From Perognathus longimembris pacificus (taxonomy: Eukaryota; Chordata; Mammalia; Rodentia; Heteromyidae), in the NCBI RefSeq assembly GCF_023159225.1, contig NC_063161.1, forward strand, positions 73,622,767 through 73,686,766: DNA of 64,000 nucleotides, written 5' to 3'. Under the pieces are notes generated by a model. The model worked only from the letters and a program-made list of their open reading frames with translations. It was not told the origin of the DNA and searched no databases. Shown one piece after another: positions 55,424 through 64,000 of the stretch (position 1 is its first letter; each line of letters opens with the position of its first letter). The translations under genes and the position numbers were made by a program.

Positions 55424-55934
55424 ATGTGTTGTGACTCTCTTCCCCAACACCAACCAGCCAGCCACCATGACCAAATCACCAACCCACTAAGGCAGTGAGA
55501 ACCATGGCACCAGGTTCCCGGGAGTGCTGGGGAGGCGCCTGGGGCCTGGGGAGGCCAGGGGTCCTCTGCACCAGCCCCTTGCTCACCCTCTGTTCCTCTC
55601 TGTGTCTGCAACTCTCCCGCCCCTCAGCAGAGAGCTCATATGTGAGTGAAACTCCTTCTTCTCCAGTCCTTGGAAGCTCTGTGAGGACTTTCTCCCCAAT
55701 GCTCATGTCTCAGTCATGGGCTTTCCTGGAGGATGAATTTCCAGGCTAGGTCTACTAGCAAGTTCTCTTAGTTTCTTTCTGTAAGTTCCCCCAAGTAGAA
55801 GACCCTCATCTCTCACCCCGTATGCACATCCCTGGCAGGGGAGGCCATAGGGAGTCTTCTGAAAGCCAGACCTGGAGGGGGCACACTGGAAGTTACATAA
55901 CTTTCCTTGCTGCTCTGCGGCTCAGAGCAAAAGC
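55424..55934. other. Unique DNA
   Basis: No recognisable gene. Confidence 0.4.
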
Positions 55935-56195
55935 CGGAGGCCAGGCGCAGTGACACATGACAGCAGTCCCAGCTACCTGACAACCAGAGACCAGGAGGAT
56001 TGTGGTTCAAGACTAGCCTGGGGAGTAGAGATGGGAAATGAGCAAGTCTCCGTCTTAAACACCAGGCTAGGTGTGGTAAAGCATACCTGCCAGCCCAGCT
56101 ATAGGGGAGGCAGACATTGAAGGCTTATAGGAGAAAGGAGAGAAGAGGGACAAGAAAGAGGAGAAGGAGGAAGGGAAATAAAAGCCTCAGAAACC
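55935..56195 (+). mobile_element. B1-B1 SINE with purine-rich tail
   Basis: ggaggccaggcgcagtgaca and ccaggctaggtgtggtaaag start two B1-like units; the tail is an AG-rich run at about 56130-56180. Confidence 0.7.
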
Positions 56196-56689
56196 CCAAT
56201 GAGAAATGACCAGGAAAAAGAGTGGATGGGCTATTCCAACCTTGCAGGTTTAAACAAATTCAAGAATCCCGGCCCCTAATGAGGAATCATGGTGGTTCAC
56301 TGAGGCCAATACCACTGACTCCCTGTGCCTAAAGAGGAAAATACATCTAAAGAAAGCAGAAAAGATTCCCAAGGCATAAAAAAAAAATCTGTGAGAAAAC
56401 AATATTTAGTCAAGTTAAGTGTAAAGTAATACAAAAAACAACAACAGCAATAAAACCCCACATGGAATATATTCCTAATATACCCAGCTCTGAGAATCAA
56501 GAAGAGGAGAAGCTATGAAGTGTGTTGGGGGCTGGCAAGTAGCTCCAGGAAGTGGGTTTTTCCTGTTCTCCTTTCTCTACCCATAATGTTTGGGGACATC
56601 AGTGCTGCAGAGGGAAAGGACCTCAAAAGTCATCTCCTGGACTCATGTAGATTTTCACTCGGAAAGCATGGCAGACTCTGGAGTCCTTC
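56196..56689. other. Unique DNA
   Basis: No recognisable feature. Confidence 0.4.
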
Positions 56690-57015
56690 AGGACCAAACC
56701 ACGCCATCTGTGCAGGAGGTAGAGATGGGAAGATTGAGACTTCAGGCCAGCCAGGGCAAAACGTTAGGAAGAGTCTATCCTGACAAGCAGGCTCGACCTG
56801 GTGGTTCATGTCTGTAACCCCCCAGCGGAGCAGCAGGCAAAGGTAGAAGCCCACAATGTGAGGTTGGCCCCAGGCAGAAATGGCAGGACCCTTTTTGAAA
56901 ACTAATAAGTAAACCAAAATAGCACAGGGGTGGGGGTGTGTATGGCTCAAGTGGCAGAGCACTTGCCTACCAAGCCCAAAGCCCCGAGTTCAAATCCCAG
57001 TACTAAAAGACACAA
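56690..57015 (+). mobile_element. B1-B1-tRNA-like trimeric SINE
   Basis: First unit clipped (aggaggtagagatgggaag), second unit gacctggtggttcatgtctg, third unit gtgtatggctcaagtggcag with cgagttcaaatcccagtac. The third unit shares the 17 bases tggctcaagtggcagag (56943-56959) with the Geo monomer at 26289-26305. Confidence 0.8.
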
Positions 57016-57602
57016 AATCTGCAATGGTATGAAAGCAGTGATAGCCAGCAAGATCTAGCTGAACCCAGGAGAACACACTGGTCTTTAATCAGGGCTCAAG
57101 GAACAACACACAATGCTTCTGTTGAATGTGATTGCTTAAGTGGTTGCATTTAAGTCTGTAACCTTTCTGAGTTTGCTGTTGTTGTTGTTTATGTCTTTTA
57201 TTTTGTCCAGCAGGCTGCACAAATACTCTCTCCACTGCTGGCCATTTGGTTTCTGCCTTTCCTTTTCTACCCTTGTATCATTCACTGTCTTTCTATATTA
57301 GATTAACTTGCTATTTTTAGGATCCTGTTTTTTCTTTTCTGTTTGCTTAGGTGCTGTAAATGTGTGTTGTACTGTTTTAGTGGTTTCTTTTTCCAATTCA
57401 TGGTCTACCTTCAAGTGTGGGCCATTTTGTATTCAGTACAGAACTTACAAGGCTGTGCCTCCCTCCCCTCTCCTTCTGTTCTTCCCGTGAATGACATCAG
57501 ACCGTGTCCACACACATGTGTAATAAGCCCCCAAATGTATCAGTATCTTGGCTTAGGAACTTATTTTTTAAGAAGATTCTAATAATAGGAAAACACAGTA
57601 TT
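57016..57602. other. Unique DNA
   Basis: T-rich, with a (GTT)n run at about 57175-57190. No gene recognised. Confidence 0.4.
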
Positions 57603-57730
57603 TGGGTTGCTGGAGGCTCATGTCTGTCATCCTAGCTTCTCAGGAGGATGAGGTAGCAGCTGGCCTTGAACTTTCCATCTTCAGCCTCCTGAATGCTGGG
57701 ATTATAGGCATGAACAGTCATGAATGGCCT
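57603..57730. mobile_element. Head-to-head inverted B1 fragments
   Basis: A plus-strand B1 head (tggaggctcatgtctgtcat, ctagcttctcaggagg; 57612-57648) is fused to a minus-strand B1 (cagcctcctgaatgctggg, attataggcatgaacag; 57651-57725). Together they form an imperfect inverted repeat of about 40 bp per arm. Confidence 0.7.
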
Positions 57731-58439
57731 TATAATGATTTTTGAGCTCTGTTCTGGGATGCAGTTAAGTTACTGGGGAAGAGTTTGACTTTTTGGGTCT
57801 TGCTTTTATCATTTGCAAGGCAGGTCTGTAACAGAACTGAATCCAGGGGAAATTATCCCACCCCTGAGGCCAAAGCTTCCTGAACTGTCGAGTTACACAC
57901 TCTTCCAGCAGGCTGGTGGAAGGAGATGCTACTCTGCCTGGGGCGCAGCCTGGGCACTGGTCTCAAAGCCTGGGGGTTTCTCTCACACTGGATTCCAATG
58001 CTCTGCTGAATGGCATCCCAGGCCCCCCTTCCCCGCAGCTCTTTCCCTCCACTCCTTTGTAGGGTTGGCCACCTCCCCATCTCCCTGGACCCTCAGGCCC
58101 ATCTTTCCAACCCCAGGGGTTTCCCAGGCTCCTTGTGGCCCCTCTCCCTGTGTGGCACCTTGGAAACTCAGGACAGAAAGCTGAGGTCGCCGTGGCCTCG
58201 TCTTCAGGGACCACAGTTGTCACTTCATTTCCTCTGGGTTGGTTTAGTACCCGGCAGATGGCAGACTCCGGCCTTGTGACAGGCCTGTGACATGTCACGG
58301 GGAGAGCAGAGGTCCTGTGGGAGCTCAGTCTGGGTGGGATCTGGGTGATCACTCTGGGTGAGGAGGTCAGAGCTGGGAATCCACACACAGCAGCAAGGAT
58401 GGCATTTCTGGAAGCTTCTCTGGGTCTGCAGCCCACAGT
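57731..58439. other. Unique GC-moderate DNA
   Basis: Long overlapping frames (184 codons on the minus strand at 57963-58517; 123 on plus at 57813-58184) without recognised domains. Confidence 0.4.
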
Positions 58440-58785
58440 CTCACCCATCATTTTTAATCCAATGGAGAAAGGAGAATTCACATCATGCTGGTTAAAGGAA
58501 GAGGAGGAAAGGTGCATTTTATCGAATATATAATTTCATAATTCTTTATGGAAAAGAGCTCCTGTTTTTTAATTGCAATGATTTGTTATACTGATCATAA
58601 AAGACAATGACAAAAGCATGGCTTCCAACACAACCTTTAAAATATTAATATCTAAAATAGCTGAAACTATGTATCCCTGATAATTTGCAAAGCAATGTTA
58701 TGTGCATCCCCTAGACCTTTTCCAGGCTCTTGAGCACAAATGCATTTGGTAAGGTTTCAGCCTTGCTCAACTAGAGGCGGGATGC
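58440..58785. promoter_or_regulatory. Candidate conserved noncoding element
   Basis: Repeat-free AT-rich block: ttttaatccaatgg (CCAAT), ttatcgaatatataatttc, cataattctttatgg, tttaattgcaatgatttg, aatattaatatctaaaatag, cctgataatttgcaaagc. Dense TAAT and CCAAT/octamer-like cores; flanked by unrelated GC-rich and SINE DNA. Confidence 0.4.
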
Positions 58786-58789
58786 AAAC

Positions 58790-59150
58790 CCAGTGGCTCA
58801 CAACTGTAACAGCAGCTATTGAAGAGGCAGAGATGTTTTTGAGACCCTCTTCTCAACCCATCGAAAGGTTCAGTGCCACTTACCAGTCATCACAAGTTAC
58901 ATAAGGGGCTAAGATCAGAAGGATTGTAGTGCCAGGCCCACCAGGGCAGAGAAATCAGTGAGAATCCTCCTCTAAGAAAAGGATCTAGACCTGGTGATCT
59001 GTAGTCCCAGCAGCCATGGGAAGCCTAAAAAGGCAGATGTAAGCTCAGGTGCACACAACCCTATCCTAAAATAATAAGAAAAAAAAAAACAGTGCTGGAG
59101 GTGTGGCTCAGTGGCACTGCACCGATAAGCAAGAAAGAGATGATGTGGAT
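58790..59150 (+). mobile_element. B1-B1-tRNA-like trimeric SINE
   Basis: acccagtggctcacaactgt, a second unit near 58980 (atctagacctggtgatctgt), then an A run and tgctggaggtgtggctcag at about 59094. Confidence 0.65.
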
Positions 59151-59546
59151 AGACAGGGCTATAACTCTCTGAGCAGACGATAAGTGGTCACAGGATGCAG
59201 GTGTCCGCACAGACCAGTGGGATGTGAAACGCACTCACTTGAAACCAGAAACCTACTTGGATTAAAGTATGGCAAAGGCAAGCTCATGTCCAGGCAAGGG
59301 CCTGGAAGGGCCAGAGCCCCTGTGCTCTATCAGTGGAAAGCCAGACGCAGGCTCCTGCAGGAACTGCACACCAGGGCCCACAATCCAGGGGGAGCGTGTG
59401 CTAAGACTGGAATGGGAGTGGGGTCTGCTATTCCTGGTGGCTAAGGGCTGGCCTTACCGGAGCCCTGAAGCCTACCCTTGTGCCCTGGCTCCCTCCCGGC
59501 AGGTGGGCAGGTATGATCACAGAGATCACCACCTGGCCTTCCACAA
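59151..59546. other. Unique DNA
   Basis: No recognisable gene. A C14 run follows at 59547-59560. Confidence 0.4.
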
Positions 59547-59679
59547 CCCCCCCCCCCCCCGGAGATTCTGTTTTATTGTTTTCCAAGGAAGAACATGATG
59601 TTTTCCCTTTGCTGTTTGCTAGAGGTCTGCTGCTACCAGCAGACCCATCTGACATTCAAACCCAGTCCAAGGGGTCCCA

Positions 59680-60015
59680 GAGTTAGGGCTCCTCCCCCAG
59701 GCCCTGCAGCTCCCTCCTACCTGAGCTCCTCCCCCAGGCCCTGCTGCACCCTCCCATCTGAGCTCTTCCCCAGGCCCTGCAGCTCCCTCCCATCTGAGCT
59801 CCTTCCCAGGCCCTGCTGCTCCGGCCCACCTGAGTTCCTCCCCCAGACCCTGCTGTTCCCTCCTAATGAGCTCCTCCCCCAGGCCTTGCTGCTCCCTCCT
59901 ACCTAAGCTCCTCCCCCAGGCCCTACTGCTCCCTCCCACCTCTGAGCTTCTCCTCCAGACATTGCTACTCCATCTCAGCTTCTCCCCAAGGCCCGCTACT
60001 CCCTCTCACCTCTGA
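59680..60015. repeat. C-rich minisatellite, about 40-bp unit, roughly eight copies
   Basis: Imperfect repeats of gagctcctcccccaggccct plus gctgctccctcccacct. Copies vary in length by a few bases and become degenerate at the right end. The minus strand carries GGGGGAGG and TGGGAGGG blocks in every unit. Confidence 0.93.
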
Positions 60016-60894
60016 TCTTTGCACTGTCAGGAGACACTAAGACAGTGCATGGCCTTGTCTGCCCCATGCATGTCCCCACATCTCACATGTCACCCTGTGC
60101 ATGTCTGAGTGCTGTGATGGTAGGAAGTACTGGCTTGGGGAGGGAGGGGCGCAAATAGACTCAAGGAAGCTGGCACACTAGCAAGCATGGAAGTTGCAGG
60201 TGAGGAGGGTGCTGCTAACCACCTTGGGCCTTTCTGTTGGATGGTAGTGGGTATAGCAATGTCCAGTCCTTTCTCCCACATCCAGCAGGGCGTCCCACAC
60301 AAGGACAGATGCGTCATTGATCAATCACAGGACATATGTAACGTTAGTACTGTAAACTCGGTAGTTTATAGATAGGAGGCTCATCTTTGCCACAGTTAGA
60401 ATGGATGTGACCAGCCGTGGTGTACCACCCCTGTGGACACAGGTGAGTGACTCCAGCTGACATGGCAGGGCTGATCTATGTTGCCGGGCTCCGGGTGTCT
60501 GGTGCAGAGACAGCACCTGGGCACAGGCGTCGTGGGAAGGGTGCAGCACCACACCCTGAGCAGAGTGGTGGAGGGTGACCACCCTGTAGGCACACAGCCT
60601 CACTTAACCCTTCCCTGGGCCGGAAGTGGGAACCTTAGAGCAGAGGAAGTGGGAACCTGAGGGAAATCAGGACCCAAGGAAGCTCCTGCTGCTACTTCCT
60701 CAGCCAGAAACGCAGCACTGAAGCCACGGTTGGTACCCGCTGGGGGTGGCAGAGTTCCTTCACCAGGGCTCTTCAAAGGGGTCTCCAGTTACACAAAGGA
60801 GTCTAGAGGAGGCAGAAATAAGCTGCTTAAATTTCTCTTCATCGCAGGCATTTCCTTTGATGAAGGCATCTTGGCATAGGATTAAAAACTTATG
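60016..60894. other. Unique DNA
   Basis: No recognisable gene. Confidence 0.4.

Positions 60895-60922
<28 letters not shown>
60895..60922. repeat. (GT)n microsatellite
   Basis: Pure GT run of 14 units. Confidence 0.97.
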
Positions 60923-60925
<3 letters not shown>

Positions 60926-61204
60926 CTTAGTTTTCACTTGGCAGACCTGGAGAGTTTCCGTGTGGTGGCTGCACCCTGCAGTTCAGGGTCTTCATTCTAA
61001 GAGGCTTGGGCCTCCACAGGAAAACATTTGGCTGAAGCAAGGACTAGAGCAAGAGCGACATTAGGAGACTTCCTGCGGTGAGGGGTTAGCACACATTTTG
61101 GCTTCAGTAACACCTGCTGCCCCTTGGTAAGTTGCCTCCTCCGAGTAGGGGCACTTCCTAGTTTTCCCAAATTCCAAGTGGAGCTGGCTCAGCCTCGGTA
61201 CTGA

Positions 61205-61495
61205 GGGGGAAGGTGTTGGTCTGCTTTCTGCCATTGTGACAATGCACCTGAAGTGAGGAACACAAAAAGAAGGTTTGTTGGAGTTCCTGGTTTCTAAGGT
61301 CTCAGGACATGGTCCTTGAGCTCTGTGGTCTGTGGGTCTCTGTAGCATGGAACATGCAGAAGAATAAGGCAGCCTGCATCCTGGTGGCCAGGAAGCAGAG
61401 AGAAGAAAGCGGGGCTGCAGCTCCATGTCCCATCATGGGACCCGATGGCCTAACATCCTTCATGTGACCACAGCAGAGGACAGGCACCCATGTAA
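61205..61495 (-). mobile_element. MaLR-like LTR remnant
   Basis: Reversed landmarks: ctgctttctgccattgtgac, aaaaagaaggtttgttggag, catcctggtggccaggaagc, agagagaagaaagc. Similar to the copy at 20855-21125. Confidence 0.55.
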
Positions 61496-62034
61496 TCTGT
61501 TTAGAACTCTACAGCTGTTAGTTGTCCTCCTCCCTGGCCCCCCCCCACCCTGCCCTGTTCCCTCCCTTTCTTCCCTATCCTCTCTCCCTGACCTCTGGCC
61601 ATAGGCAGCCCCTCATCTATGTCCTGTGTCGACACACTTGCTTGCTTTGGACATTTCTGAACTCCTCTATGTGACTGTAATTACATGTCCATGGACCAAC
61701 TCACTGTTGTCATGGAGGGATGGAGATCGTTTGAGAGTTGTTAAAGGAAGAGGTGGGAGCCACGTGGGTAGCAAAAACTGCTTTTGTGAAGGAATTGGGA
61801 TGACCACTCCCCAGGCTGGTGGGACAAGAGAGGCAGGCAGGTGCATATCAACCAGCACCAGGTAAGGAGAGGACTCCAGGGCTGGAAAAGGCTCCGTGTG
61901 GCCCTGGGCAGAATGCTGTGGGAAGAGGCTGATATATTGCAGCCAGGCCCCAAGATGTCTCCCTAGTGAGCAAGCCACCTCATGGGCTTCCCTCTTTGAA
62001 CCTCCCTGGCCCTGCCCAATCCTTTGAACTGCTA
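61496..62034. other. Unique DNA
   Basis: No clear feature; the 5' part of the following LTR may lie here. Confidence 0.35.
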
Positions 62035-62350
62035 AGTGACTGTGTGGCTTCTGAAGCTAGGTCATAACAAGGGGGAATGTGGAAAACTGCATTCCCATGA
62101 GCTTCTGTGCCTGCAGAAGCCAGGAGAACAGAAGGGCCATATGTGGAAAGAGACTCTCGCCAGCAGGGCATCAGACGCTACCTGGGGCATCTCTCAAAAT
62201 TCAGCCTTCAGTAGATTCCAGCCCCAGACAAGATCTGACAGCCTCTGCCACCTCAGAGACCCTGACAGAGCCAACGAGCTGAGCTCATTCCACCGAGAAC
62301 TGTGAGGGCCAAGTAAACAGCTGCTCTAAGACATTGAGCATGGGACTTGT
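62035..62350 (+). mobile_element. MLT1-like (MaLR) LTR
   Basis: gcttctgaagctaggtcata, then gaagccaggagaac, cagccccagacaagatctga, agagaccctgacagagccaa, gagaactgtgagggcc and tctaagacattgagc follow the order of MLT1 LTRs. Diverged; the terminal CA is not identified. Confidence 0.65.
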
Positions 62351-62394
62351 GCTCCCCTCAGACTACGGGGACCGAAATTAGTGTGTGGAAGATG

Positions 62395-62641
62395 TACTGC
62401 CAAAGAAAAAGGAGAGGAGGAAGCGGAGGGTAAGGAGGGGTGGAGGAAGAAAGAGAAAGGAGGAGAGGACGGTAAAACGAAGAGGGAAGAGGAGCCAAAG
62501 TAAAAGGAGGAGGAGGAAGAGGAGGACAAGAACAGAAAAAGACATGAAAAAGGAAAGAAAGAAGAGGAGGAGGAGGAGAAGAAGAATAACAACAAAAGGG
62601 AAGGAAAAAAATAGGAAGGGGGAAAATGAGGAGGAATACTA
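62395..62641. repeat. 250-bp purine (AGG/GAA) tract
   Basis: Almost entirely A and G with very few pyrimidines; aggaggaagaggaggacaag is typical. Open frames across it are Lys/Arg/Glu-rich composition artefacts. Confidence 0.95.
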
Positions 62642-62859
62642 GGTCCAAGACAGGAAACCATCTCTGTGGATGACTACAGTTGCTCATTTCACATCCTGGT
62701 TGTGAGTGCACGGCAGCAGGCGTGCACGCACAGTGCTGGTGGGACACAAGTCTGGCTCCTGTCCACTTGTTGAATGGCTGCCGTCTTTAATTTGTGTAAG
62801 TCAGGCATTCTGATGACTGGCACTGGCAGTTCAGCGTATCTTGCTGAGCCCAGGGCTGG

Positions 62860-63480
62860 AAAATGGTAGCTGACTTGATTAATATGGTGTCTCTCTGCCT
62901 TCACTGCCATTTACAAGAAAAACAGCAAAAGTCGGAGGCAAAATATAGCCCTGTCAGAATGCTGCCTTCACCGAAATAAAGAAAAATGGGAAACTGTCAT
63001 TCAGGAGCATTCCATCTCCGAGCACTGTTACAGGCCTCCTCTCCAGCGTAGCTCAACATCCCATAATTCTCCCATCAGTGAGAGAGGTGCTGTGATGTGC
63101 AGGTGTCTCTTTGGAGTTTATTTCCATTTGGTTTGGGGGTAACCAGGGTGGATTCTGAGTCCCAATATGACAGCCGCACAGTGGCCTCACCTTCTCGCCT
63201 GCACACGCATATTGTATTCATACCAGACAGATGGAAACAACTGTCACCTGTGAATGAATCCATGTGTTACTGGGAGCGTCAAGACCTCGTTTAATTTGCC
63301 CAGTAATCTGGTTCATTTCTTTCTTCATTCAGATGTTTTGCCGCACGTCTCTGATGACGGGCACCACTCATGATGATTCCGTGTTGTCCCACTGGGGCGG
63401 TGATGGGGGCCCTTACCTGGAGGACTTCAGACTCTGTGGAATTTTGGTAGACCAACCTCTGAGCCTAGGTGTGAATCCTC
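62860..63480. promoter_or_regulatory. Candidate conserved noncoding element
   Basis: Repeat-free: gacttgattaatatggtgtc, accgaaataaagaaaaatgg, ccgagcactgttacagg, gggtaaccagggtgg, cacacgcatattgtattcat, cgtttaatttgcccagtaat, tgccgcacgtctctgatgac. Mixed CpG retention and TAAT motifs. Confidence 0.4.
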
Positions 63481-63876
63481 AATGGTCCATGTGATTCTAT
63501 TGCTCAAGCTTCACAGTGGCATGGTGGCTCACTTGCCTTCTAGAAGTTTCTTCAATTCCTGGAAGTACTGCTCACTTTTCCAACAAACTCCTCTTTGCTA
63601 AGTCAACTGGAGTTGGGTTTTATTACTTGTGACTGGAGCGCATCCTTGTCTACTTTCCTGTGTACAAGTTCAGGTAGCCAGGGTCTCATCATCTAGATAG
63701 CCCTCTATCTAGTCTTAGACAAAATACTTGGTGTCTGTCCTAATCGTTTCCAGTGTTGATGTCACTTCCAGGCAAGGAAATTAGTCATCATCTTTGGCCA
63801 CGTGACTAAGTCTTGTGTTGCTGCTCTCTTTCCCTGCCTGATTAGGGAAGTCTATATTAAGAAAGGTCCATCTTAT
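63481..63876. other. Unique DNA
   Basis: No recognisable gene. Confidence 0.4.
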
Positions 63877-63985
63877 AGCCGGGCATGGTGAGCAATGCCT
63901 GTCATCCCAGCTACTCAGGAGGCCAAGACAGGGGACCACATCTTGGAGCCAGCCTGGGTAAAAAGTTATTGAGATATAATTTTAA
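63877..63985 (+). mobile_element. B1-like SINE, partial
   Basis: gccgggcatggtgagcaatg, tcatcccagctactcaggag, ggagccagcctgggtaaaaa; continues toward the window end. Confidence 0.8.
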
Positions 63986-64000
63986 AGAGTAAGCTTGTTA

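Noticed and set aside
59595..59939. Repetitive proteins (GEELRWEGAAGP-like) on both strands
   Set aside because: Translations of the minisatellite; unit length is not a multiple of three throughout, so the frame slips.
59680..60015. CRISPR-like array
   Set aside because: Units are contiguous and imperfect with no unique spacers, and the genome is mammalian.
62385..62642. 85-codon Lys/Arg-rich frame and Ser/Phe-rich frames on the other strand
   Set aside because: They are translations of the purine tract; composition is fully explained by A/G bias.

Overview
This window is nuclear DNA from a mammal, almost certainly a rodent of the superfamily Geomyoidea (pocket mice, kangaroo rats, pocket gophers). 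The main clue is at least four copies of a dimeric SINE whose left half is ID-like (tRNA-Ala derived) and whose right half matches what I remember of the Geo monomer; IDL-Geo SINEs are known only from geomyoid rodents. Other rodent or mammalian signs are 7SL-derived B1-like SINEs, ERVL-MaLR and MLT2 LTR remnants, MIR, many (CA)n microsatellites and strong CpG depletion. There is no prokaryotic, viral or organellar gene content. I recognise no host protein-coding exon; most reading frames over 60 codons are chance frames or run through repeats.

Layout. 1-10.8 kb is mostly unique DNA with scattered SINEs, an MLT2-like LTR and two short minus-strand L1 tails. 10.8-17.2 kb is one nearly full-length, recently inserted L1 retrotransposon on the plus strand: target-site duplication, GC-rich 5'UTR, intact ORF1, ORF2 split by a single-base frameshift in an A9 run, 3'UTR, poly(A). 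It landed between two copies, in opposite orientation, of an old interspersed repeat. 17.3-32.5 kb is dense in SINEs (B1 multimers, IDL-Geo, B1-Geo, a solitary Geo monomer) plus MaLR LTRs and MIR. 32.5-45.5 kb holds an old L1 ORF2 relic, L1 tails, two solo LTRs with 5-bp duplications and a (TGGA)n array. 45.5-64 kb is poorer in repeats, richer in CpG, and carries several AT/GC-mixed unique stretches that look like conserved noncoding (enhancer-like) elements, a C-rich minisatellite, a 250-bp purine tract and one unexplained 293-codon open frame.

How the parts relate. The L1 is the kind of element that would supply the reverse transcriptase for the SINEs; several SINEs show exact duplications of 10-17 bp, as L1-type insertion produces. 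The most interesting pattern is modular SINE architecture: the same Geo right-hand module appears after an ID-like head, after a B1-like head, and alone with its own target-site duplication, and its sequence aligns with the tRNA-like 3' monomer of the local B1 multimers. The window looks like an intergenic or intronic accessory region with possible regulatory DNA, not a gene cluster.
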